DNA from: Streptomyces dysideae
GTDB taxonomy: Bacteria > Actinomycetota > Actinomycetes > Streptomycetales > Streptomycetaceae
Reading direction: 5' to 3'
NCBI RefSeq assembly: GCF_001514305.1
Contig: NZ_KQ949092.1
Coordinates: 1 to 64,000 of the forward strand
Length of the DNA stretch: 64,000 nt
Under the pieces are notes generated by a model. It was not told the origin of the DNA. It saw nothing but the letters and a program-made list of their open reading frames with translations, and did not search any database. Made by a program: the position numbers and the translations under genes. Shown here in pieces: positions 57,328-64,000 of the stretch. The number at the start of each line of letters is the position of its first letter. Positions within the stretch are counted from its first letter, which is position 1.

Positions 57328-59055
57328 TCAGCGTGGGGATGGAAGAGATCCGGAAGGCCGACGCCGGCTCGGGCCGTGCCTCGGTTCCAGGCAGACGGGC
57401 GGCAGCGGGAACCAGCGCATGCACTCGAAGTCGGCCGGCAGTCCGGTGGGGCCGTCGTCCAGGCGGTCGGGGCGAGCGGCGAGCACCTCGCGGGCGCGGC
57501 CGAGTTGACCGGACAGTGCCTCCTCTCCCAGTCGGTGGTGGTGGACGCCCGGAGCCGCGATCCGTCCGTCGGCGGTGAAGCGCACGCCGGTCAGCCGCAG
57601 CGGCGGGTCGGCGGCACCGGCGCGGTGGTGCCACTGCCCGGTGTGCGGGTCGAAGCGGTAGTCGGGAAGGAGCCGATGGCCTTGCGTGGCGATCAGGTCG
57701 ACGGCGGCGATGAGGTAGTCGCGGACGATGTCGCTGATGAAGTAGTTGAAGTTGACGCGGGTCCAGCCGGGTTTGATGCCGTCGCAGCCGTGGACCACCT
57801 CGTCGAGCAGGGCGTGGGAGGTGGTCGCGTCGATGGCGAGCAGGCGGTGGCCGTACGGTCCGGCGCACGAGCAGCCGCCGCGGGCCTGGACACCGAACAG
57901 GTCGTTGAGCAGAGCGACGACGTAGTTGTGGTGCAGGTGGGAGTGGTCGCCGTGGCGGATGCGGAAGGAGATGACGGCCAGCCGCCGGGCGTGGTGGTTG
58001 CCGAGGATCTCGATCCGCGGGTTGCTGTCCCAGTGGGCCAGCGCGTGTCGCCAGTGGCGCTCCTCGGCGGCCTGAATGGAGTCGGTGCCCACGGCCTGCT
58101 TGAGGGCGAAGGCGAGCCCTGCGCGGATGGATTCGACGATGGCCGGAGTGCCGCCCTCCTCGCGGGCGACCGGGTCGTCGAGGTAGCGGTGGCCGAGGGG
58201 GTCGACGAAGGCGACGGTGCCGCCGCCGGGCACGGTGGGCACGTGGTTGTGGACCAGTTCACGGCGTACGACCAGGACCCCCGGAGTCTGCGGGCCGCCG
58301 ACGAACTTGTGCGGTGACAGGAAGACCGCGTCCTTGTGGTCGACCGCGCCGGGCTCGCTTTCTGCGACCCGGATCGGGACGTACGGGGCGGCGGCCGCGT
58401 AGTCCCAGAAGGAGAGCGCGCCGTGCGCGTGCAGCAGCCGGGCGATGCGGTCGGTGTCGGTGAGGATGCCGGTGACGTTGGAGGCGGCGGAGAAGCTGCC
58501 GATGCGCAGTGGCCGGCGGGCGTACCTTCGCAGTCCCGCTTCGAGCCGGTCCAGGTCGATGTGGCCGTCCGGGTCCTCGTCGATGACCACGACGTCGGCG
58601 ATCGACTCACGCCAGGGCAGTTCGTTGGAGTGGTGCTCGTACGGCCCGACGAAGACCACTGGACGCTCGGCCTCGGGCGGCTTCTCCGGACGGCGCAGCT
58701 CCAGGATGCCGACCAGTTTGTTCACCGCCGCGGTGGCGCCCGAACCGCAGAAGATCACGAGGTCGTCCTCGGTGCCTCCCAGCGCGTCGCGGATGATCCG
58801 GCGGGCGTCCTCGCGCAGCCGGGTCGTCTGCAGGCCGGTGCTGGAGCTCTCCGTATGGGTGTTGCCGTAGCGCGGCAGCACCTGCTCGCGGATGAAGTCC
58901 TCGATGAAGTCCAGCGAGCGGCCGGAGGCGGTGTAGTCCGCGTAGACGATCCGCTTCGGGCCGTACGGGCCGTCCAGTACCTCGTCGTCTCCGATGAGCC
59001 CGCCCCGGATGCGCTCCAGCAGTGCCGACACGGCCGGCGCCAAGGACGTGCTCAT
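57328..59055 (-). CDS. Aminotransferase class V (cysteine desulfurase-like) PLP enzyme
   Basis: A 575-residue fold-type I PLP enzyme. The cofactor region shows FCGSGATAAVNKL near residue 105, SFWDYAAAAPYVP and the lysine segment LSPHKFVGGPQTPG; the Cys-containing loop ARGGCSCAGPYGH near residue 400 is where NifS/SufS enzymes hold the persulfide Cys. About 110 extra C-terminal residues (LPDYRFDPHTGQWHHR on) are absent from standard SufS. It may draw sulfur from cysteine or from another sulfur compound. ATG 59055 overlaps the OsmC stop. Confidence 0.85.
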   Translation of the reverse strand: MSTSLAPAVSALLERIRGGLIGDDEVLDGPYGPKRIVYADYTASGRSLDFIEDFIREQVLPRYGNTHTESSSTGLQTTRLREDARRIIRDALGGTEDDLVIFCGSGATAAVNKLVGILELRRPEKPPEAERPVVFVGPYEHHSNELPWRESIADVVVIDEDPDGHIDLDRLEAGLRRYARRPLRIGSFSAASNVTGILTDTDRIARLLHAHGALSFWDYAAAAPYVPIRVAESEPGAVDHKDAVFLSPHKFVGGPQTPGVLVVRRELVHNHVPTVPGGGTVAFVDPLGHRYLDDPVAREEGGTPAIVESIRAGLAFALKQAVGTDSIQAAEERHWRHALAHWDSNPRIEILGNHHARRLAVISFRIRHGDHSHLHHNYVVALLNDLFGVQARGGCSCAGPYGHRLLAIDATTSHALLDEVVHGCDGIKPGWTRVNFNYFISDIVRDYLIAAVDLIATQGHRLLPDYRFDPHTGQWHHRAGAADPPLRLTGVRFTADGRIAAPGVHHHRLGEEALSGQLGRAREVLAARPDRLDDGPTGLPADFECMRWFPLPPVCLEPRHGPSRRRPSGSLPSPR

Positions 59056-59498
59056 GGCTCCAGCTCGATCGCGATCTCGGGCGGCTGCCGGAGGGTGTTG
59101 TGCACCGTGCAGTGCGAGGCCACGGCCAGCAGGGCCGCCCGGCGCTGCTCGGGGAGCTCCGGCGGCGGCACGACCACGACGCGCAGGGAGGCGACACGAG
59201 CGGGGCGGTCGGTGGCCGTCGTGAACTCCGCACGGACCCGAAGCCCCGCCTGGCTGAGGCCGTGCCGGTGGAGGTAGCGGCCCGCATAGAACGCGACACA
59301 GGTGGCCAGCGACGCCGCGAACAACTCGGTGGGGGTGGGTGCGGTGTCCGTGCCGCCCGCCAGGATGGGCTGGTCGACCTGGATGCGGTGTCCGCGGATG
59401 TCCACGGTGTAGGCGTCCCGCTCGACGTGGGTGACCTCGAAACGGTTCACGTCCGTGGACTGCGGCCGGTTCGTGCTGTGCTGCGTGCTGGCGGTCAT
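59052..59498 (-). CDS. OsmC family protein
   Basis: A 148-residue OsmC/Ohr-type protein: FEVTHVERDAYTVDIRGHRI, then TPTELFAASLATCVAFYAGR with one reactive-type Cys and AVASHCTVHNTLRQPPEIAI with the second. OsmC proteins reduce organic peroxides, and some reduce persulfides, using the Cys pair. ATG 59498 was chosen for its GAGAAGGG upstream. It leads the two-gene leftward unit with the PLP enzyme, opposite the flavoprotein. Confidence 0.88.
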   Translation of the reverse strand: MTASTQHSTNRPQSTDVNRFEVTHVERDAYTVDIRGHRIQVDQPILAGGTDTAPTPTELFAASLATCVAFYAGRYLHRHGLSQAGLRVRAEFTTATDRPARVASLRVVVVPPPELPEQRRAALLAVASHCTVHNTLRQPPEIAIELEP

Positions 59499-59625
59499 GG
59501 CCGGGCCCTTCTCGCTGGTGCCGACTGCTGCCGGATTCCATTCGACCGCGGAGAGTGTGGCGGATCGAGAGGCCGACGGGGTGCGGCAGGGGCCGTTCGG
59601 CCCTCGTGCAGGCTGTCGTGGCAAT

Positions 59626-59641
59626 ATACCCTGCAGGGTAT
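59626..59641. promoter_or_regulatory. CsoR/CstR-type operator 4
   Basis: ATACCCTGCAGGGTAT is a perfect 16-base palindrome in the divergent region between OsmC (leftward) and the flavoprotein (rightward). Confidence 0.85.
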
Positions 59642-59703
59642 TTTATCAGCGGGTTTGCGGCGGGCAAGCGGGCCGTGGGAGGGCAAAGGGGGTTGCTGAA
59701 GGC

Positions 59704-59719
59704 ATACCCCGGTGGGTAC
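59704..59719. promoter_or_regulatory. CsoR/CstR-type operator 5
   Basis: ATACCCCGGTGGGTAC lies 78 bases after operator 4 and 58 bases before the flavoprotein start, giving that gene a two-site promoter. Confidence 0.75.
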
Positions 59720-59776
59720 TGGAGTGAGGACCAGCGGCCCATGTCTCGCTCTCATCTGCCGTATGACAGTGGGGGC

Positions 59777-61018
59777 ATGGGCAAACACATTGTGATCCTC
59801 GGCGGCGGAACCGCCGGCACCATGACGGCCAACCGCCTGCAGCGCACGTACGACGAGCGGGATTTCCGGATCACGGTCGTCGACCAGGACGATGACCACG
59901 TCTACCAGCCCGGCCTGCTGTTCGTGCCGTTCGGGCTGGCCCAGCCGCACCACCTCGTCCGCTCCCGCCCGCAGCAGCTGAACACCGCCGTCGACTACAA
60001 ACAGACCCGGATCGAGCGAGTCGACCTGAACGGGCGGACGGTGTACCTCGACGGTGGCATCCGACTGTCCTACGACATCCTCGTGGTCGCCACCGGAGCC
60101 CGGCTGCTGCCGGAGGAGACCGAGGGACTGACCGGTCCCGGCTGGGGCGAGAACGTCTTCACCTTCTACGACCTGCCCGGCGCCGTCGGTCTGCGCCATG
60201 CGCTGGAGCGCATCGACGGCGGCCGCGTCGTGATCGACGTGGCGGACCTGCCGCTCAAGTGCCCTGTGGCGCCCCTGGAGTTCGCCTTCCTCGCCGACTG
60301 GCACTTCCAGCGACGCGGCATCCGCGACAAGGTTCAGCTGACGTACGTCACCCCCCTCGACGCCGCCTTCACCAAGCCGGTCGCCGCGAAGGCGCTGGGT
60401 GGTCTGCTGGCGGAGAAGGGCATCGAGCTGGTCACCGAGTTCACGCTCGGCGAGGTCGACGGCCCGGGTGGGCGGCTGGTCTCGTACGACGAACGGGAGG
60501 TGCCGTTCGACCTGGCGGTCGTCGTCCCGTTGCACGGCGGCGCGGAGTACGTCGGACGCTCCGAGGGCCTCGGCGACGAGCTGGACTTCGTGCCCGTCGA
60601 CCCGCGCACCCTCCAGCACTCCGGCCATCCTGAGGTGTTCGCCATCGGGGACGCGGCGGGCGTGCCCGCCTCCAAAGCCGGGTCGGTGGCCCATTTCGAG
60701 GGCGAGGTACTGGTGCACAACATCGGCCGCTTCCTCGCCGGGCAGTCGCTGGACGCCTCCTTCGACGGGCATGCCAACTGTTTCGTCGAGACCGGCTTCC
60801 ACAAGGCGCTGCTGATCGACTTCAACTACGACACCGAGCCGCTGCCCGGCCATTTCCCGGGTCCCGTCGGCCTCCCGCTGCTGAAGGAGTCGCACGCCAA
60901 CCATCTCGGCAAGCTCGCCTTCGAGTGGCTGTACTGGCACAGCCTGCTGCCCGGCCGGGAGCTGCCCGGCATCGGCTCGGCCATGCCCGAGCACGGCAAG
61001 CACCACGCCCACGCCTGA
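59777..61018 (+). CDS. Sulfide:quinone oxidoreductase-like flavoprotein
   Basis: A 413-residue FAD/NAD(P)-fold protein. GKHIVILGGGTAGTMTANRL is the FAD motif, LSYDILVVATGARLLP the second cofactor segment, and VFAIGDAAGVPASKAGSVAH the third. SQR redox Cys candidates are in PLKCPVAPLEFAF near residue 163 and in ANCFVETGFHKALL near residue 335. The C-terminus is helical and Trp-rich, as needed for membrane contact, and ends His-rich. It would take sulfide to persulfide with electrons to menaquinone. ATG 59777 follows GGGGG; ATG 59741 is also in frame. Confidence 0.87.
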   Translation: MGKHIVILGGGTAGTMTANRLQRTYDERDFRITVVDQDDDHVYQPGLLFVPFGLAQPHHLVRSRPQQLNTAVDYKQTRIERVDLNGRTVYLDGGIRLSYDILVVATGARLLPEETEGLTGPGWGENVFTFYDLPGAVGLRHALERIDGGRVVIDVADLPLKCPVAPLEFAFLADWHFQRRGIRDKVQLTYVTPLDAAFTKPVAAKALGGLLAEKGIELVTEFTLGEVDGPGGRLVSYDEREVPFDLAVVVPLHGGAEYVGRSEGLGDELDFVPVDPRTLQHSGHPEVFAIGDAAGVPASKAGSVAHFEGEVLVHNIGRFLAGQSLDASFDGHANCFVETGFHKALLIDFNYDTEPLPGHFPGPVGLPLLKESHANHLGKLAFEWLYWHSLLPGRELPGIGSAMPEHGKHHAHA

Positions 61019-61036
61019 ACCCAAGGAGCACCTGCC

Positions 61037-61354
61037 ATGCCCACTGCCACTTACGGCGACACCGCCGTTCCCGTCGACGACGAGGGCTTCTTCATCGACC
61101 CCGACCGGTGGAACGAGCCCATGGCCGAGCAGATCGCCCGCGAGGCCGGCATCGAGGCGCTGACCGACCGGCACTGGACGGTCATCCGCTTCATGCGTGC
61201 CCAGTACGCGGAGAAGGGCACCGGCCCCACCGTGCGGGTGCTGGGCAAGACCTCCGGCGTCAGTGTCAAGGAGCTCTACCAGCTCTTCCCGAAGGGGCCG
61301 GCGAAGACGGCCGCGAAGATCGCCGGCATCCCCAAGCCCCGCGGCTGCATCTGA
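61037..61354 (+). CDS. DsrC/TusE-like sulfur carrier with single C-terminal Cys
   Basis: A 105-residue DsrC-family protein: DDEGFFIDPDRWNEPMAEQI near the start, LTDRHWTVIRFMR, and the C-terminal arm PAKTAAKIAGIPKPRGCI. The penultimate Cys that carries sulfur is present. The second Cys of true DsrC, ten residues earlier, is Ala here (TAAK), which is the TusE/single-Cys type. No tusBCD or dsrAB genes are in the window; it sits between the SQR-like and DsrE2-like genes, so a sulfur relay between them is likely. AAGGAG precedes the ATG. Confidence 0.9.
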   Translation: MPTATYGDTAVPVDDEGFFIDPDRWNEPMAEQIAREAGIEALTDRHWTVIRFMRAQYAEKGTGPTVRVLGKTSGVSVKELYQLFPKGPAKTAAKIAGIPKPRGCI

Positions 61355-61371
61355 GAAGGAGCGTGCCCGTC

Positions 61372-61845
61372 ATGGCCGACACCGCCACGATCGAGAAGGT
61401 CTCGATCATCGTCTCCAAGGGATCCCTCGAAGGGATCTACCCGGCTCTGATCATGGCCAACGGCGCCCGCGCCGAAGGCATCGAGGCCGACCTGTTCTTC
61501 ACCTTCTTCGGCCTGGACGCGATCACGAAGAAGCGCTGGGAGCACATCAAGCTGGCCACGGTCGGCAACCCCGGTCTGCACCTGCCGACCCTGCTGGGCG
61601 GCATGCCGGGCGTTCCGGATCTCGTCACCCGGTACATGGAACGCAAGATGGACAAGCTCGACATCCCGCCGATCCCCGAGTTCATCGAGATGATCTCCGA
61701 CACGGGCGCCGGAATCTACGCCTGCAAGGCGTCGGTCGACCTCTTCGAACTCGACAAGGACGACCTCGTCGAGCAGGTCCAGGGCATCATCACCGTCGGC
61801 GAGTTCTACGAGCACGCGGCCGGCGGCCAGATCATCTACACGTGA
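61372..61845 (+). CDS. DsrE2-like (DrsE_2 family) protein
   Basis: A 157-residue DsrE/DsrF/DrsH-like protein: KVSIIVSKGSLEGIYPALIM, LFFTFFGLDAITKKRW, VPDLVTRYMERKMDKLDIPP, and ISDTGAGIYACKASVDLFEL with the conserved Cys. DsrE2 proteins are sulfurtransferases that pass sulfane sulfur to TusA or DsrC-like carriers. AAGGAG lies upstream of ATG 61372. It closes the SQR-DsrC-DsrE2 operon. Confidence 0.9.
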   Translation: MADTATIEKVSIIVSKGSLEGIYPALIMANGARAEGIEADLFFTFFGLDAITKKRWEHIKLATVGNPGLHLPTLLGGMPGVPDLVTRYMERKMDKLDIPPIPEFIEMISDTGAGIYACKASVDLFELDKDDLVEQVQGIITVGEFYEHAAGGQIIYT

Positions 61846-61939
61846 GACGTCCGGCAACCCGGTGCTCTGGCGCCGTCCGGAACTCCTGGGCGACCGGGAG
61901 TATCCGCGGATCCTGGAGTGACCCGGGCCGGTGTCGAAG

Positions 61940-62230
61940 TCAGAAGGAGGGGGAGTCCGTCCGTGACGGGCCTGCGGGCTCGGTACCGCGCTCGGCCAGG
62001 CCGGCCTGCAGGAGGAGCAGGCGGGCCAGGTCACGTGCCTCGTCGACGGTGAGCGCCGCCCACACTCCCGGCTCGCCCCCCTGGTCCCGGCCAACGTCCA
62101 GGGTGACCCGACTGATGGGCCGGTCCACGGCTGCGAGCCGTAGGCATCGCACGGCGATCCTGCGCCCGCAGGTCGTCACGACAAAGCCGTCCTCGCCCGT
62201 AGGGAGTCGGTCAGGTCCTGTCGTCGTCAT
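61940..62230 (-). CDS. Small hypothetical protein
   Basis: A 96-residue protein beginning MTTTGPDRLPTGEDGFVVTT, with two Cys (TTCGRRIAVRCLRLAAVDRP) and a helical end (LTVDEARDLARLLLLQAGLA). GGAGGAGC lies upstream of the ATG. No family is recognised. It is leftward from operator 6 and so probably under the island regulator. Confidence 0.6.
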   Translation of the reverse strand: MTTTGPDRLPTGEDGFVVTTCGRRIAVRCLRLAAVDRPISRVTLDVGRDQGGEPGVWAALTVDEARDLARLLLLQAGLAERGTEPAGPSRTDSPSF

Positions 62231-62291
62231 CGTTCTCACGCTCCTCCGCCGGGTCGGTGACGGTCTCAGGCGGGCGTCTTCCGGGACTCGA

Positions 62292-62307
62292 ATACCCGCC
62301 GGGGTAT
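62292..62307. promoter_or_regulatory. CsoR/CstR-type operator 6
   Basis: ATACCCGCCGGGGTAT, between the leftward small protein and the rightward peroxiredoxin-like fragment, with the same half-sites as the other five. Confidence 0.8.
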
Positions 62308-62349
62308 AAGTGGAAGCGTCGCGCAAGGCCGCATTGTTCCCGTGCTCGC

Positions 62350-62772
62350 GTGCCGCAGGCGGAATCCACCCACGGGCCCGTCCGGCTCGCCGACCACGCC
62401 GGCCGGTGGCTGGTGCTCTTCAGCCACCTGGCGGACTTCACCCCGGTGTGCACCACGGAGTTCGTCGCCTTCACCGAACCCGCCGACGAGTTCGCGGCCC
62501 GCAACACGGCCCTGCTCGGCAACTCCGTGGACTCCGTGCACAGCCACCTCGCCTGGACCCGCGCGATCGAGGAGAAGCTGGGCGTGCGCGTTCCGCTCCC
62601 GATCACCGCCGACCTGGACACCCGCGTCTTGCGCGCCTACGGCGTGCTCCACCCGAACACCTCGAACACCGCCGCCGTACGCGCCGTGTTCGTCATCGAC
62701 CCGGAGCAGACCGTCCGGGCGGTGCTAGTACTACCCGGCCGTAACTCGGCCTCGCTCAGCGGCGGGGTGTGA
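62350..62772 (+). pseudogene. Peroxiredoxin (AhpC/TSA, Prx6-like) with damaged ends
   Basis: The central part is a good peroxiredoxin: VRLADHAGRWLVLFSHLADF then TPVCTTEFVAF with the peroxidatic Cys, SVDSVHSHLAWTRAIEEKLG and AVRAVFVIDPEQTVRAVL. The N-terminal 15 or so family residues are missing, with only a GTG (62350) and no ribosome site. At about 62725 the expected YYPxxxGRN segment appears only in another frame and the protein ends early (LVLPGRNSASLSGGV). It is probably a broken gene that keeps its operator. Confidence 0.7.
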
Positions 62773-62884
62773 CCCCGCTGCCGTTCGGTGAGGCACTGGC
62801 GCATGCCGCTGGGGCCTTGGAGCTTGTGCTGCGGAGCTGTCTACGTGTCGTGCGGTGAGGGGCCGCCGCCCGGGGCGCGGTGGA

Positions 62885-64000
62885 TCAGACGTCGGCCGGT
62901 GCGGGCTGGGCGAGCCAGGCGCCGTAGCCGCCGAGCAGGTCGGAGACGTCGGTGCGGCCTTTGTGCCGCAGCAGGCTGGCGGCGATGGAGGAGCGGTGGC
63001 CGCCCGCGCAGTGCACGACGAGGGGCCGGTCGGCCGGGATCTCGTCGATGCGGCGGGCCAGTTCGGCCAGCGGGACGTGCAGGGAGCCCTCGATGAATCC
63101 CTCTTCGCGCTCGGCGGTGTTGCGCGCGTCCAGGACGAGCGGGGGTTCGTCGCCGTCGAGCAGCCGGCGCAGTTCCTCGGCGGTCAGCCGGCCGGCCTGC
63201 CGCATCTCGTCGGCCAGGGTGACGAACGCGCCCTCGGGTTCGCGCAGGTACCCGCCGACCTTGTCGAAGCCGATCCGCGCGAGCCGGGTGACGATCTCCT
63301 CCTCGCGGTCCTGGGGCGCGACCACGACGACTTCCTGCTCGGGGGAGACGACCATGCCGGCCTGTTCGGCGAAGCGTCCGTCGGCGGGGACGTTGACCGA
63401 GCCGCGCAGGTGGCCGGCCGCGAAGTCCTGCGGGGAGCGGGCGTCGACGACGACCGCACCGGCCGCGCGGTGCGCCAGGAACTCCTCGGTGGACAGCGGT
63501 CGCGGCGCGGCGGCCGCGTCGAACAGGCCGTGCTCCTTGCGGTTGAGGATGGCGTCGTAGACGAAGTAGGCGGGCGCGGACGGCTGTCCCGCGGTGACCA
63601 GCTCGACGAACCTCTCCTCGGCCATGGGCCGACAGGCGTAGTTGGTGGCGCGTTGCTCGCCGATGGTGGACTGGCGCTGGGTGGAGAGGTTCTTGCCGCA
63701 GGCGGATCCGGCGCCGTGCGCGGGGAAGACGCGGACCGCGTCGGGCAGGGCCATGAGCTTGTTCTGGACGCTGTCGTAGAGCATGCGGCCGAGTTCGTCG
63801 GCGGTGGCGCCGAGCGAGGCGAGGAGGTCGGGGCGGCCCACGTCGCCGATGAACAGCGCGTCGCCCGTGAGGACGCCGTAGGGGACGGTGTCGTCGGCGT
63901 GCTCGTGGACCAGGATGCTGATCGACTCCGGGGTGTGGCCCGGGGTTTCGAGGACGTGCAGCTGGACGTCGCCGAGGCTGATGCGTTCGCCGTCGGTCAG
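62885..64000 (-). CDS. MBL-fold persulfide dioxygenase with two rhodanese domains (partial at right edge)
   Basis: The frame is open to the window edge, giving the last 371 residues of a leftward gene. It begins within the metallo-beta-lactamase domain: VLETPGHTPESISILV, LTGDALFIGDVGRPDLLASL and VFPAHGAGSACGKN carry iron ligands. Two rhodanese domains follow: the first (VVVDARSPQDFAAGHLRGSV) lacks a Cys at its loop (VVVVAPQDREE), the second has VHCAGGHRSSIAAS. Unlike the fusion at 53689 it has the longer ATNYACRPM linker of the Blh-type group. The start and N-terminus are outside. Confidence 0.88.
   Translation of the reverse strand: MTDGERISLGDVQLHVLETPGHTPESISILVHEHADDTVPYGVLTGDALFIGDVGRPDLLASLGATADELGRMLYDSVQNKLMALPDAVRVFPAHGAGSACGKNLSTQRQSTIGEQRATNYACRPMAEERFVELVTAGQPSAPAYFVYDAILNRKEHGLFDAAAAPRPLSTEEFLAHRAAGAVVVDARSPQDFAAGHLRGSVNVPADGRFAEQAGMVVSPEQEVVVVAPQDREEEIVTRLARIGFDKVGGYLREPEGAFVTLADEMRQAGRLTAEELRRLLDGDEPPLVLDARNTAEREEGFIEGSLHVPLAELARRIDEIPADRPLVVHCAGGHRSSIAASLLRHKGRTDVSDLLGGYGAWLAQPAPADV

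Noticed and set aside
62257..62349. ATG 62257 as start of the peroxiredoxin
   Set aside because: The added residues span operator 6 and show no peroxiredoxin similarity.
1..64000. tRNA, rRNA, riboswitch, insertion sequence or phage attachment site
   Set aside because: I looked for CCA-ended cloverleaf patterns, transposase motifs and long inverted repeats by eye and found none I could support; a covariance-model search would be decisive.

Overview
The window is high-GC DNA with strong third-position GC bias, short intergenic gaps, GTG/TTG starts and many 4-base ATGA/GTGA overlaps. The gene content points to an actinomycete, almost certainly a Streptomyces chromosome: a conservon (cvn) operon, a terpene synthase, DUF5999 and FBP proteins, and an IdeR/DmdR-type iron box. 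No rRNA, tRNA, CRISPR array, intact insertion sequence or origin was seen.

Layout. (1) 1-5.9 kb: a VWA/MoxR pair, the wreck of an osmolyte-type ABC ATPase, and the lactate oxidation operon lutABC (minus strand). (2) 6-18.8 kb: a complete L-rhamnose locus. The minus strand carries isomerase, bifunctional aldolase/dehydrogenase and kinase. The plus strand carries an ABC importer, a mutarotase, a secreted BNR-propeller protein and a LacI regulator. LacI-type operators lie in the divergent promoter region. The aldolase/dehydrogenase would make L-lactate, which the adjacent lutABC can oxidise to pyruvate, so the two operons read as one pathway. (3) 18.9-38.5 kb: housekeeping and accessory genes, including an S33 peptidase, a PIG-L deacetylase, an ECF sigma factor, a pentapeptide protein facing a P450, a TetR regulator, an iron-regulated DUF2470 protein, a lactonase, a FUSC transporter, an FBP zinc-finger protein, APH and GNAT enzymes, and a PHP protein. 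(4) 38.5-46 kb: a stretch rich in decay, with a VanZ protein, a broken Mrp-type antiporter locus, the tail of a tetracycline ribosomal-protection gene, and oxidoreductase and GlxA-regulator stumps, next to an intact MarR-aldehyde dehydrogenase-alcohol dehydrogenase unit. (5) 46-52.6 kb: a lipoprotein and a conservon (cvnA-B-C-D plus a P450 without the EXXR arginine), convergent with a terpene synthase. (6) 53.1-64 kb: a reactive-sulfur island. It holds two metallo-beta-lactamase/rhodanese fusions, two further rhodaneses, a TSUP exporter, a sulfide:quinone oxidoreductase-like flavoprotein, a DsrC/TusE-like protein, a DsrE2-like protein, a SufS/NifS-fold PLP enzyme, an OsmC protein, DUF302 and a CsoR-family regulator whose ligand set looks like the persulfide sensor CstR. 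Six near-identical ATACCC-N4-GGGTAY palindromes sit in its promoters.

The sulfur island is the most interesting system here. Sulfide oxidised by the flavoprotein could pass as persulfide through DsrC-like and DsrE2-like carriers and rhodaneses, be oxidised to sulfite by the dioxygenases and leave through TSUP, all under one regulator. Its left edge cuts a pyridoxamine-oxidase-family gene, which suggests insertion. A second theme is gene decay: at least nine broken or truncated genes can be recognised from conserved fragments in changed frames.
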